A DNA stretch of 64,000 nucleotides from Bostrychus sinensis (lineage: Eukaryota; Chordata; Actinopteri; Gobiiformes; Eleotridae). The notes beneath the pieces are model-generated. The model saw only the letters and a list, made by a program, of their open reading frames with translations. It had not been told where the DNA came from and ran no database searches. The stretch lies in contig CM036240.1 in assembly GCA_020698575.1 (NCBI GenBank), positions 19,586,211 through 19,650,210 on the forward strand, written 5' to 3'. This document shows positions 46,530-58,474 of the stretch, one piece after another. The position numbers and the translations under genes were made by a program. How positions within the stretch are numbered: the first letter of the stretch is position 1; each line of letters begins with the position of its first letter.

Positions 46530-47080
46530 TCTTCCTTCCATTTAGCTTTTTTTCTTGCATGATCGCCACAGTAAATCATCACCTAGCGTGCAGTGATTTG
46601 CATATTGATTTGGCATAGGTTTTTACACCAGATGCCCTTATTGAAGCTCTCCAGGCTTGGGACCGGCACAATAAGGTACACAGTGTTTCCGCGGGACCTT
46701 AAAAAGTCTAAAAATGGTGAATTTAAGGCCCTAAAAAGTCTTAAATTTGGACTGTTAGGTTTTAAATACATTTAAACAGGTCTCAGATATGTCACGTACA
46801 TTTGATGCAAATTTCTAAAATGTCCACTTAAATGCTCAAAGGTGTATAACCATTGCCAATACTAAAGCTTAGACCTTTTCTGACCAAGACCAGAAAAATG
46901 CTTCACGGCACTCACTTTCACAAAAGGTGTCAGCTTTTTGTGTGCTGCATGCTTACGAAATAGGGCTTCATTTTCTTGAACAATGGTCTTCAAAAGGTCT
47001 AAAAAAGAAAAAAATTGAAGCCTGCAGAAACCCTGGGTACACTGGCTTGTGACCCTTTGTGACAGTGTTCCATTCCACGC
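46530..47080 (+). repeat. family C repeat interrupted by a younger insertion
   Basis: The left half (46,530-46,680) has ATCGCCACAGTAAATCATC, CCAGATGCCCTTATTG and GGCTTGGGACCGGCACA. The right half resumes at 47,036 with GGTACACTGGCTTGTGACCC. The 355 bp between are foreign. Confidence 0.8.
46681..47035. mobile_element. hAT-like non-autonomous transposon
   Basis: The ends are inverted: CAGTGTTTCCGCGGGACCTT on the left and CCTGCAGAAACCCTG on the right (reverse CAGGGTTTCTGCAGG). GGTACA is duplicated at both borders (46,675-46,680 and 47,036-47,041). One frame shift allows a 7-of-8 match, as for an 8-bp hAT target duplication. CTTAAAAAGTCTTAAA-type text is common in fish hAT-like elements. No transposase. 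Confidence 0.75.
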
Positions 47081-47737
47081 CAAGAACTAATCCTTTCCAC
47101 CTTTACTTTTTGAGTTATTGTGCTAAGAGACGAACAAACCAACAAAGCAATCAATGCAGGCACAAACAAAACCTCCTTGGCAAAAGTAACAACGAGAAAT
47201 TGGACCACAGTGCTGCAATAAGACTTCTACCTGGAAGTAGTACTTTCTCCCTCATTCCTTCCCTCTGTCCCCTCCCAGTCAATCAAATCAATCAGTAAAA
47301 AGAACATTATGTGTGGAGCTGCTCTGGTAGACAGGAGTATACATCACTCTCACTGTCTCTTACTCCCCTCACTGTCCTTATGTTCCTAATCCTCAGAGCG
47401 CAGAGCACCAATCGCCATCTTCATTTGTTATAGTGAAGGCTTTAGCTTCTTGCAGTACAATGCACCGTTATTCCCCTGCAATACTGTGCCACTTAATCAC
47501 TGCTGGAGTTGAGCAGAAAATGAAATACATTTGAGGAAGAATGGCTTACAATCCAGTGTATTTTGTTAAGTAACTGTACAGTAAGGGATTTGAATTATAC
47601 ACAGACTAAGGTATTGCATAGGATGAAATTCAATACTCCTTTTTATCCAACCTTAACAGATAAAACTTCATCATCATCATCATATGCATTGCTAATTTAG
47701 TCTATTTAATGAAATTATTTTTTTAGGGCCACAATGT

Positions 47738-47738
47738 A

Positions 47739-47801
<63 letters not shown>
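47738..47801. repeat. (TAA)n microsatellite, about 20 units
   Basis: An uninterrupted AATAATAAT run. Confidence 0.98.
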
Positions 47802-49559
47802 TCAATAAACTCTATAGTTTGTATGCATATTAAATTAATGTGAAATCTATAGCAGTGGATTGCTTCTTGTCTTGGGTATTACCTGTCCTACACAGCTAGG
47901 TTTCAGCACACACAATGCATCATGGACATTTGAAAATAAGTTATTACAATGCAATAATAGAACTAAAAAAACAAAAAAACATATATCAAATTTATGTAAA
48001 ACTTATCATTTTTCATGTACGTAATGGGAGTAAAAAGCATTTGGCCTCAGGTACGGGCTTTTAACAACTACATTTGCAGTCACAACAGTATCTGTATAAT
48101 TGGTTGTTAAAACAATTGATGAGCATCTGTTGCCTGGCGTTGTACACAGGCAGTACACACAGTGCTCTTGTGGTGTACTCCATTTGCAGCTCCTGTCTGT
48201 GCTAATGGAGGCACTACTTTTAACTATCCGTCCACCCACTCAGAGGTCTCTGTTCTGCTTCTTGGTGTGTGAATTACCCCGGTAATGGCAGCCTTGTACA
48301 ATATTCTTCATCCTCCTCCTCCTGCATCTCTCTACCCCTGCCTCTTCTATCATTCGCCCTGAGCCAGGTACAAGCACTCCTCCAATTACCCAATGTTCCT
48401 TTGCAAATGAATGTCTGATGATTGACCTTTTCCACCCATTAGATGTTTTTGATTATAGTGCACTTGCTTTTTGAGTACTTTTCTATGAACGCCCTAAAGG
48501 GAAACTTTTGCGTAGGAAAGAGTGAAGTGAAAAAACAACACATAATGTTCGGGCTTCTTAAAGTACAGGTATGTGAAGGTAGTCAGCCAGTGAAAAAATA
48601 AACAATAGCTCCACATAAGGCCAGCTTATCTTTTTTTTTTTACTGGATATTCTCCAGTTCTCCAGTTTAAATATATACATGTAGGCTACTTGTGCTATAA
48701 CAATTCCAACATGTATTTTATTACTTTAAAACATATTTATACTCACAAAGACAAAGGCTTCCCAGGGCACAAGAGCACATTTGGTGTTGCACATGAGCTA
48801 CTTTTGACTTTATTTCTCTATGAACTCTAACTTATTTTACTGCCCAAGAAGAAAATGTACCTGAAGAAAGTGGTGAGAGTGTTCACTCTGCAAACATCTA
48901 TTCAAAGATAATTTAATATGTAGAGCTCCCACTCTGACAAGTATATAAAACTTTTAAATCCATGTAATCATGAATTTGATTTTCTTATTTATGAGCAATT
49001 AACACATAGGTTATGTGAAATCTTCTTAACTGAAAGTGAAAAAAACCCATGAGTTTCCAACATTTTTAAAGTTTGATTTAGATGTAATATTTGCACTTTA
49101 ACACAACATCTATAGGCTGTGTCTAAATGCCTTTACGTCTTGTCCATGCTAGACTTAAATGTACAGTGTATATTGGGCTGCATTTGATAAAAACTAACAA
49201 GGTGACAAGGTTTGTCACCTTGCTTCTTTCATGTGCAATTATAGCCCTGCAAGGTAACACTGTCTCTGATACATCAAATTAAAAATGCTCTTGAATCAGA
49301 ATCAGTTTACTTCAAAAATTATTGAAACTCACCATGATTGTTTTATAAAGAAATGAGTGTGCTCTTTGGTCTTGTTTACAAGGTTCTATGAGCTATTTTC
49401 AAGCTAGACAAGCATAAGAAAGTTTTTTTTTAGTTTGTTTAGTTTTGACTACATATCCATGTACTTCTGGCAGTGATCACACTACAATTTTAAATATTTT
49501 TCTACCATAGGTGAATGGAGTCTGTGCTCTTTTAGAAAATGGATAGAAAGCCTTAAGGC

Positions 49560-49990
49560 TTCCTTTAGTGCATTACATTCCTTTATGTAAGATGCCCAGT
49601 GGCATGGCGCGTAGCTCAAATGGTAGTGATCGCATCAAAGTGCCTGTGCAGTCTGGGACAAAGGACGCAGCACTGAATAAAGCAGAGTTCAGCCCTTGCA
49701 CTCCTTTTCAATCTGTCCCTTTTGTATCCGAGCCAACAAAGTCCTGGCTAATTTCTGCTCCGGGCTGCTCCCAGAAAAAGAGTGCTTTTTTTAATGAAAT
49801 GTAATAAGCAGAGTGGGATTCTTACTTGTAGTCCCAAGATTAATGTGTGGGAACTTGTTATGCAAAATCGACAAATCAAATGAGATAAAACATGGAATCC
49901 TCAATTATACTGCTGGGATTTTGATTTGAAACCGCCCAAAGCAAACCAGGAAGTAGGAGATTGTACAGTGCACATGATGAAACGGTGTTG
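49560..49990. other. complex block, no repeat recognised
   Basis: GCCCAGTGGCATGGCGCG, GATCGCATCAAAGTGCCTG and TTGATTTGAAACCGCCC. A 78-codon plus-strand frame (MHYIPLCKMPSGMARSS...) crosses it without family signature. Confidence 0.15.
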
Positions 49991-50514
49991 TCACAAACTG
50001 CAATTCCCTAGCGGTGATTTTGTTGTCACCCTGCTAATATAGTGTCTTACATCTCTTAAGTGTAATGTTTGAGTTTTTTTATGGTTAGCTGCTTAAGAAG
50101 TAGAAGTGGTAGTGATTATCAAAGTGTCTCTGAGCATCACTGTAGAAGTGACATCTTTGAAATGGCCGCCCTGAAGATGTGCAATGTCCTTAGCTTGATT
50201 TGTTGGGGACTATATTTGGCAGCAGAAGACAGAGACCATCCCTCTCCTGTAGTGTACAATTCAAATATGTATGAAAGCTCCAGGGGACTTGTGAGGACAT
50301 GTTTAGTTGGCATTCATTTATGAAAATGAAAAGCATGTGGAAAGAAGAACAGACGAGAGCATGTTGTGAAGGTGCAGAGCTAAAGTCCTTGTAGCAGATG
50401 TTTCTCAGGTTCAAGCGTTGTGAATAATCTCTCTCTCTGATGAACTTCAACTAGATACATGGAGCACACTACATGGGTCTCTTTATTCATTTTGCTTTTG
50501 GTGATTGGTGAATA

Positions 50515-50740
50515 TACTGCATATTCTGCAGCATAGAGAGAGCTGCAGTTTTGGAGATCCTCTGACCCTGAGGACTAGTCATCACAATTTGGCCCTTGTC
50601 AAAATCACTTAAATCCTCACTCTTGTCCATTTTTCCTCTTCTAACACATCCACTTTAGAGACAAAATGTCCACTTGCTGCCTTATATATCCTACGCTAAC
50701 AGGTGCCATGGTGAAAAGAGGATTCACTTCACCTGCCTGA
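50515..50740 (-). pseudogene. Tc1-like transposase N-terminal fragment (copy 1)
   Basis: The minus strand reads [17 protein letters not shown], then a diverged [10 protein letters not shown]. This is the first helix-turn-helix start of fish Tc1-like transposases ([25 protein letters not shown]). The rest of the gene, with the DDE catalytic domain, is absent. CAGGTGCCATGGTGAAAAGA and TTCACTTCACCTG at the right resemble the non-coding arm of that family. Confidence 0.65.
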
Positions 50741-51059
50741 TTGCCTGAGGAAAAAACTTGAGCAGGGCACTGTAGAGGGATTTGGCAAACCAACCAACAA
50801 AAATCTTAGAGTTAAATTATTTCTGCAACCTGAAGTGCTTTGGTCCTGATCCAACAGCACAATTATTCGGTTAATCAATTATTATATTGGCCTGTGCTGT
50901 ACCAATTACAACTGGGCTGCAAGCCCAAGATTTCAAGCATAGTTTGATTGCTGAAGTACCTGCCATCGTGCTGCCTGTCCTTTTGGAATGGCTATAAAAG
51001 AAAAAATTAATACTCAAATTGAAAATCATTTTTATACTTTCTAATACTGTATATTACTG

Positions 51060-51385
51060 GACTGGAAGCACTCCGAGCATACAGACCTTCACCAAGGCAA
51101 TGGCCCTATTGCACAATTGTAAAGATATAGGGCCCAAATTTGGATGTGGACCGGAAATCTTCTAGTCCAAGGGTCTATCCACTGAGTCACGAAGTTACTA
51201 TATGTTAACAATGGTGATGAATTAATCAGTTTGTTCCTTTTACTGACCCCTTGTGCTTGGAGTTAGTGTTTTATGAGATACCACTATATCTTGCAATGGT
51301 ATGAACTGCTGAATGCAGGCAGTGTCCAGTATCCACACAAAACCAAATATTTTTTTCCTTGGCCCATTACTGACCTTTCCAAAAA
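51060..51385 (-). repeat. family B repeat, long minus-strand copy
   Basis: The minus strand has GGAAAGGTCAGTAATGGGCC and TTGGTTTTGTGTGGATAC, then CAAGCACAAGGGGTCAGTAA. After these come GTGACTCAGTGGATAGACCC, TGGACTAGAAGATTTCCGG and GCAATAGGGCCATTGCC. The tRNA-like module is degraded. Confidence 0.7.
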
Positions 51386-52104
51386 AAATATATATATATA
51401 ATAATTGTTAGCAGAGTTCATGCAAAACAAAACAACAACAAGGTCCTAAAATAAACCAATCAACAGAATTGTGACACCTCCATACATTGTATATGTGAAC
51501 ACAACAAACATATGCGTGCACTATATGAAGCATCACACTTTCACAGATGGCTTTGTGTGAACCTGTTTTATTGGTGTTGATTGCAGACCTGAAAATGTCC
51601 TGCTTCCTTTAGGTTCACGCATACAGTGAGTTCAGGGGCGTGTGGAGTTAGTAAAATCATTTGAAATCAGATGTAAAGTTTGCCTTTTAAATACTTCATT
51701 GGCTAAATACAATGACTAACTGTGAAATCTCTACATTTCTACAAATGTCTGGAACCTATAGTAATTACTAGAGGTGAATTTGCCTCTAGGGGAGTGTCAG
51801 GTCTAGCAATAGCACAGGTCAGGAGCTCATTATTTCCAAAGCGATGGTCCTTTTACCTTTACTGCTTCATCAGAGAGGGGAAAGTTGGTGGTCATGAGAG
51901 CAGGAGGGAGCACTGTGTCATGCATTAGTGAAGAAGGCCGAGAGAAGTGTCAAAGATGAACGAGTGAACTGTCAGCTAAGGCCAAGAGAGTTACTCTTTG
52001 TTTTTTAATCCAGTGGATAGATGTTTTCTTATAAAAAACACAACTTATGTTTTAGTAAAATCTCTACTTACTCCTAGATAAGACCTTTTTCAAATTAAGA
52101 CTTA

Positions 52105-52225
52105 AGTACTACAAATGGTAGAAAGTAACCAGATACTTTAAGTAATTTACCTCTGAGTACAATTTCTGTAACTACTTTTACTTAAATCTTATACATCTTA
52201 AACTTAACATTGTGTATTTTGCACT
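52105..52225 (+). repeat. ACTTTTACTT-type interspersed repeat
   Basis: GGTAGAAAGTAACCAGATAC, TTTAAGTAATTTACCTCTGA, and CTACTTTTACTTAAATC. No triplet array. Confidence 0.55.
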
Positions 52226-52774
52226 GCACTTTTTCATGTAGCCAGGATGAACTGTGCTTTCCACCTTCAGCAGTATCACATCATACATGGAGTCTCTGAA
52301 CAGGACACTCCTCAGTACCTGTGGGCTTTATGCTTCTGTGAACAATAAATCATAAATACACAAGACACACAATTGTCCTCACTTTCCAGGTAGAGATTAA
52401 AAACTCTAGTAAGCGAATGTGCTGGAGTGAATGTTTAAGAAAAGAAGATATCAAAGCATGGTTCTACATTTTGTGAGTGTCTTTAAAATATGAATCTATT
52501 AGTCCACGCCCACACATGGATTCTGTTATGATATGTTGTATTCTATAGTGTTTCTAGTGCACATTTACCCCCATATGGTAACTGTGATGCAAAGTCACAC
52601 GGAAACACACTAGGATAAAGAATAGATGTTGTTAATGATCTAATAACAACAGTGTCTGCAAATAACAGTGCAAGCATTATCTCAGGGCTGACTGCTGGAT
52701 TTTCTAAGTTCCTTTTGGCTTTTTCATGCCTTCCAATGACATAGAGGTAAATTAGTGCTCAAAGGTATGTCCAA

Positions 52775-52990
52775 ATCAGTAGACCTATCTTGCAACTGGA
52801 ACTCAAACCTGGGATGTTCTGGTTTAAGGGTAAATGCTTTGTCCATTGAGGCATAAAGCATTTACTGTATATCTCACAATGGAACAGAATCAACTGATAA
52901 TAACAATAATTTTTCTTTTACAGACTTTTTAAAGACTTGAAATAATAGCTATGGCCCTATCTTGCAATGGTGCATTATTCAAAAAATCTG
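52775..52990 (-). repeat. family B repeat with well kept tRNA-like module
   Basis: The minus strand reads ATGCCTCAATGGACAAAGCA, TTTACCCTTAAACCAGAACA, and CCCAGGTTTGAGTTCC. The A-box- and B-box-like parts are at tRNA spacing. GCAAGATAGGGCCATAGC lies to its right. Confidence 0.65.
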
Positions 52991-53699
52991 ACTCATTACC
53001 GTCACAATCTATCGGCAAAAGGTAACCTGTTCTGTTCACCCTGCCTCAAAATCAGACAATCATCTGCAGAAGGCTTTGAAATGCTTTTGAGATTCCCTTT
53101 TTATTACTCTTAGCAGCTCTCACCCTGAGTGAACCCAAAGCACGAGAATCAAAACTGAAAACATTCAAAAAGACCCTAAAATCTGCCTTATGAAAAACAT
53201 TTCCACAGAGCTGTGAAGCAGATGTCCCCTTTGCTCTGCTCTACAGGCCACATTTTGCCTGCTGTTTCTTTATTAAAACACGTCCATTGTCAATTTTTCC
53301 TTTCATAAAATAGACCTGACTCTTTAGCACTGTGGCCAACTGCCAGCTATTGATCTGTCAAGTACAGCTTACGTTAAATCTCTCTCATCCATCTGAGATA
53401 ATCCTTACGTTCCTATTAAAATAGAGGAGCCAAAATACACAAAGAGCAGTTCGTCAGCCTGGTATGGATACAGAGGAACAGCTATAAATTACCTGCTACA
53501 GACATAATTAGAAAACTGCATCGTGGGGAGAATAGAAAGAATTAATGGTTGGAAGAAGAAAACAAGAAGAAATTCTGTTAATTTTAATGTAACATGTTCT
53601 ATCCTTGTAGCAATATGTGTCTTTCTTTCAGTAACCCACCCCTTTTTTAACTGATAAACTGTACACATGGGGCTTTAGCTTTATATTTCTGCTCATGCT

Positions 53700-53812
53700 G
53701 TGATCTGAATATAGCTTAGATTTTACGCTAGATGCCCTTTCTGAGGCCACTCTCTCTATTTGGCCTGGGACTGGCAAAAGTGTAGTTTCTCACAGACCTA
53801 TATGTAGTGTTA
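53700..53812 (+). repeat. family C repeat fragment
   Basis: ACGCTAGATGCCCTTTCTGA, GGCCACTCTCTC and GGCCTGGGACTGGCAAAAG. Confidence 0.5.
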
Positions 53813-53814
53813 TT

Positions 53815-54072
53815 TTTTATTTGACCTTTATTTAACCAGGAAAGTCCTGCTGAGATTCAGAATCTCATTTACAGGGGAGTCCTGGCCTCATGGGGGACCT
53901 ATTGTACATGTTTTTTAGTGGTATGGGAAACTGGAGCACCTGGAGAAAATGCAGACACGAGGAGAACTTGCAAACTCCACACAGAAAGGTCCCATCCCGT
54001 CTGGGAATCAAACTCGGGACCTTCTTACTATGAGGCAGGAATGCTAACCACTATGTAGCCGTGCTACCTGTT
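53815..54072 (-). repeat. family A repeat next to a TTTATTTAACCAGG-type repeat
   Basis: GACCTTTATTTAACCAGGAA and TCTCATTTACAGGGGAGTCC (53,815-53,900) are a known-looking fish repeat. From 53,925 the minus strand reads GCTACATAGTGGTTAGCATT, GGTCCCGAGTTTGATTCCC and GTGTGGAGTTTGCAAG, a family A head with A-box- and B-box-like parts. Confidence 0.6.
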
Positions 54073-54365
54073 ATCAACACGTTACCACACATTTGCTGCC
54101 TCCCGCGCTATTGTCCCAGTCCTCTCTTGTTGTTGAGGACGTCCATGACAATGACAGCTGTCAATCACAGGTCCAGGCTCCGCCTCCTGCTCAGCCCCAC
54201 CTTGAGTTCTTCACCCCTCTCTCTGCCCACTTTTCCAGCATTTTTTAAACTTTGACAGCTTATGGTGGACCAAATCCATCAATAAATAATCTAATAACTA
54301 AATGCTCTCACTGACAAATAAGTATTTAAGCTGGACAACATGCTGAAAGAAAAAAAAAAATCAAC

Positions 54366-54782
54366 TGGAGATGTAAATTTTGGTTAAAATAAATAAATAA
54401 AGGTGTATAATTATTTACTGTCTACGTTTATTCATTTGTGCTTTAATTTATTTGTTGATTTATTCAAATATAAATTTGTTCCTCTTTTATTTATTCACAC
54501 TTTTGTTTATAGATTGATTTCTGTCACTGAAATGCAAATGAAGGTAGCGTGTTAAACAAAAGCAATCAAAGCATCAGATAATCTGTAGAAAGTTCACGCA
54601 GTGATCACTTGCTCGTTGTCAGGACACGCACCCTTCATTTGCATTTTGGGTGACAGAGATCATCAATAAATGTGTGAATAATGAATAAATTTAGAAACAA
54701 AAAGAGAAAGGGAATAATAAATTAAAATTCCTTTATTTATTTATTTGTTTGTTTACTTATTGAAACCAAAACTTACACCTTC
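54366..54782. mobile_element. fold-back element with two inverted ATGCAAAT octamers
   Basis: The outer arms GATGTAAATTTTGGTT and AACCAAAACTTACACCTTC pair. The inner arms TTTATTCACACTTTTGTTTA with CTGTCACTGAAATGCAAATG pair with CATTTGCATTTTGGGTGACA and ATCAATAAATGTGTGAATAA. About 417 bp with no coding capacity. Each arm carries ATGCAAAT, the POU/Oct octamer. Confidence 0.7.
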
Positions 54783-54868
54783 ATAAAAAAAAAAAAAAAA
54801 AATAGTTTTTGTTGCCTAATAATTAAGGATGAGGATGAGTTACAAAAAGATTTGAAAAGATTTTCTAT

Positions 54869-54869
<1 letters not shown>

Positions 54870-54934
<65 letters not shown>
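54870..54934. repeat. (CA)n microsatellite, about 32 units
   Basis: Uninterrupted CA run. Frames through it read Cys-Val repeats on the minus strand. Confidence 0.98.
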
Positions 54935-54936
<2 letters not shown>

Positions 54937-55099
54937 TGTGTGTCAAATTTGTCATTTGAACTACTCTTACAAAGACAAATTATTCCAAAGGCTCCATTAA
55001 AGAGAAAATATCCTCTCTTTGTGAGCTCTGAACCAACCCTTAAATCTGCTGATAAACAACGGCCCATTTATTGTGTTTATATACCCAGACGCCAGAAAT

Positions 55100-55345
55100 A
55101 ATCAAGAAACAGAAGAAGAGTGGGCGCGAGGAATTCAAATTGTCATCTTTGTTTTCTCTGTGAGGCCTATAGAGCGTTTCTGAGGATGTACAAATGCATA
55201 TGGCGCCATTGTCACTTCAGCAATAACATATCTCTCGTCCGTTCAAATGGCACAAATGACCCTGGTCCTGGTCTAATTGCTTTTCCGAAGTGTAAATGTC
55301 AAGAGCCATACAAATACTGGCACTCACTGAAGAGCAGCTGATGGA
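55100..55345. other. complex repeat-free block in intron 3, possible conserved element
   Basis: GAGGAATTCAAATTGTCATC, TACAAATGCATATGGCGCC and GGTCTAATTGCTTTTCC, with E-box-like CATATG and several AATTG cores. The 73-codon plus-strand frame across it has no family signature. Confidence 0.2.
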
Positions 55346-55479
55346 TTACCAAAAGGAGCTAGATGAGAAGGAACAAGTATACTTAAGGATATCCAAATAG
55401 CTACATGTATATCCAATAAAAAGAACAATGACATGAGCATAGTTTTTAGTCACATCTAGATCTTTTGTTTTTTGTTTCA

Positions 55480-55612
55480 TATCATTTAAAACAATGGCAT
55501 CTGCCCTATCTTGCAATGGTAAACATAACGACCCAAGACCAAACCACACATACAAGAAATGACATACGTATTTCTTCCTTGTCCCACTACTGTCCTTTTC
55601 AGATTTTTTTTG
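55480..55612 (-). repeat. family B repeat, degraded
   Basis: CTGCCCTATCTTGCAATGGT and TTCTTCCTTGTCCCACTACT with GTCCTTTTC are the reverse complement of the ACCATTGCAAGATAGGGC and GGACAGTAGTGGGACAAGG parts. Confidence 0.5.
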
Positions 55613-56926
55613 TATACTTGTAGCATGCAGAACTGCCATAGTGCAAAAGGGATAGACTGTCACTGCTCGTATTTGGCTTTTTCTTGTAACTAATTAGCAT
55701 CTATTGCGTTTTAAAAGGGTAAATCTTCTCCTCACAAAGACTTTTGGTGTCAAGTTCACAGGATGGCAGGCTTAAATCTTGTTCAAGCTGTGCTCAGTAG
55801 TTTGCCTGAAAGTGTGAGTGGATGTGTTTGTCTGGATTTGTGTGAAGATTGGAAAAGCCCTTCCCTCTCTGCCTTAGTAGCCACACTCCACTAGAGTTGT
55901 TCATTCTTTTCCCATTTCCACCCATGAAATGAAAGTAACATTTTATCGAGCTTCAACCCTGTCGTTGTAAAAATCAATACAGTGAGAGCTCTTACACAGA
56001 AAAGGTTGTAAATCATGAAAATTCATTCTCCTAAATCTGAGCTAAGTCCCTCTCCACTGCCTCTCTGTGGCTCTCCACGCCGCAAACTAGTTTAACATAA
56101 GGGTTAGTGAGAAAGCATTAGAAACTGCAAGGTCAGTGTGTCTGGGAGTGTACTGCACGAGTTTAAAGCCATGTTCATTCATCATGCAAATAGTACTGCG
56201 CAGTAATGTATTCTGCACATCTGGCCTATGGATATGGATATTATTATTCCCTACAGTAGGTCTTTGTACTTATGATGAGTGGCTATGATACTTTACAGTA
56301 CGACTAGAGTGCACAGGTCAGTTGGTCAGAAAGAGTTTCTACACAGTGAATCTTACACTAACAGTAAAGAATAGATGCTAATGCTAATAGGCTTATACAA
56401 GAAAGGCAATGCAAAATGTCTCCTGTGAAAAATGTTTGACCTTTGTCATTGTAGCAACAAGGGGCACAGCAATAGATTTTAATATTGTGGGGGAAAAAGT
56501 ATTTTAATTCAAAGTGAAACGCATGTATTTGGTACACACAGAGTGAAATATTTCAAGCATTTATTTTTTTGTAATTGTAATGATTATAGTTAACAGTTAA
56601 AGCCATCATAGTAGCCTTTGTACTTCTTGTGCCAGTGCGAAGCCTGGATAAATGGATAGAGTTATGTCCAGCATAAAAACTTATGCCAACTCAATCTGTG
56701 GATCCCTGCACACAGTAGGAGACAGGAAAGATGGTTTACAATACACCAAAATTCAGCATTTCACAAAATAAGAATATGACATAATATTACAAAATCATGA
56801 TAATTAAAATAAATAAAAGCATATTTCCCTCTGTGTGTACCTACATAATATATGTGTTTAACTTGAATTAGACTACTAAAATAATATTACATCTCCATAA
56901 TATTCTAATTTATATATATATCTTTA

Positions 56927-57235
56927 GGTCTTAGGCAGGGTACACCCTTGACAGGGGCCAGCTTGTCACAGGGCTGACACAGAGACAAACACAGACAGAC
57001 ATTCACTCTCACATTCATTCACTAGGGGCAATTTAGAGTCACCAATTCACCGAACACATGCATGTCTTTGGATGGTGTTAGGAAGCTGGAGCACCCAGAG
57101 AGAACCCACAGTAACACGGGGAGGACATGCAGACCCCACCCAGAAAGTTTATGGTGTGTTAGTTTGAACCCACGATCTTCTTGCTGGGAGGCAACAACAC
57201 TAACCGCTCTGCCACCGTGCACCCCATCCTTGTTA
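56927..57235 (-). repeat. family A repeat, essentially full length
   Basis: Read on the minus strand: GGGGTGCACGGTGGCAGAGC, GGTTAGTGTTGTTGCC, AAGAAGATCGTGGGTTCAAA, GGTCTGCATGTCCTCCCC, AGCTTCCTAACACCATCC, AAAGACATGCATGTG, GAATGTCTGTCTGTG, CAGCCCTGTGACAAGC, GGGTGTACCCTGCCTAAG. About 309 bp. The head has A-box-like TGGCAGAGCGG and B-box-like GGTTCAAAC. Confidence 0.8.
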
Positions 57236-57329
57236 ATAATATTATAAAATGGTGAAAATAAATAGCTCAAACCTGCACTTGGACTGGGGGCCTATTAGCT
57301 CAGGTAAAATAGCAAAGGATTAAATAAAA

Positions 57330-57435
57330 CAACTTTCATTACTGACCCCTTGTGGCTGGAGTTAGTATATTTGGTTCTATATCACAATGATACAAAATTT
57401 GGTACCGACTATCATCAAAATCCAACTTTTTGAAG
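57330..57435 (-). repeat. family B repeat fragment
   Basis: TTACTGACCCCTTGTGGCTG and GAGTTAGTATATTTGGTTC are the reverse of CAGCCACAAGGGGTCAGTAA. Confidence 0.6.
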
Positions 57436-57704
57436 AAAAGAAAAACTAAAGCCAGAAAAACACATTCTACCTGAAATTCTACATGGAGAAGGTAACTTTT
57501 GTCATCATGAGTTGTTTCTTCTAAGATGAGCCTTAGAGACTTCCTATGATCCCCAGAGGAACCATGGGCAAAACTTTTTCACCTCAGTATGTCAGCTGAC
57601 ATACTGACAAATTTATATTCTTGCTACCTCGGGCGCTATAGGGGATGTATAAGCAACAGTAATCTGCAGGGATTTTGGCTAGAACAGGATGCAGAAAGAT
57701 AAAA

Positions 57705-57812
57705 TGTCTTAGAGGTCCCCTATTATGCTAAATGTTCTTTTTTTAACCATGTTATATTGTTGTTTCCACTTCTAAAACACACCTGGAGTAGTATTTTGTT
57801 TTATTCATGTTT
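57705..57812 (+). repeat. AGAGGTCCCCTATTATGC-type fish repeat, fragment
   Basis: TTAGAGGTCCCCTATTATGC, TTCTTTTTTTAACCATG and CACTTCTAAAACACACCTGG look like the start of a repeat often seen in fish DNA. Its far end was not found. Confidence 0.4.
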
Positions 57813-58474
57813 GATGGATATTCTAATTAGACTTGCTTATCGTCATAAATATAGATTTACATACAGCATACATCAGTGTCACGATCAAAATTGTTAAGTC
57901 TAGCTTTAGTGATAAATGACAGATACTCAATGAAATTCAATTTCCTTTTTTTTTTATATATATTATTGTAGCTGTTTATGAAACTGCAGCCATTATTCAT
58001 GAATAAAATATTGCAGACCCAACCACAGTAGCTCATCAATCTTATTTAATTTGAGAGTATGGCATTAAGTTAAGTAATAACAAACTGAAAGTGGATCTGA
58101 GTGGCAGGAGTTGGCCGGTGCCTGAATGGTTGATTGGCAGCCCCAAAGCTCTGGTGGTTCCTTTCTGGCTCACCGCTCAAGTCACTGAGACTTCCAGCTG
58201 TAGCCACGCCACATTTCCCCTCAAAACAAGGACGGCTGCTGGGGAATCCTCCTCATGGAATCAAAAATAAGGAATAAGTCCCACTATTAAAGATTAAATA
58301 ATTTTAAATTATTACATTAGCATGTTATTTTACTCACACCTGGGTACACTATTTTATTTTATACTATTAAACATACATCTTGGAATAGCAGGGATATGAC
58401 TAAAATATACAGACTGTAATGTAAGCATAAACAGCCTTTAATACAGCATTAACAGTTATATTATTGACCTCATA

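Noticed and set aside
56927..57235. Genuine tRNA genes suggested by A- and B-box-like motifs in families A and B
   Set aside because: No complete acceptor stem or cloverleaf. The motifs recur in dispersed elements with common bodies, so these are SINE-like heads.
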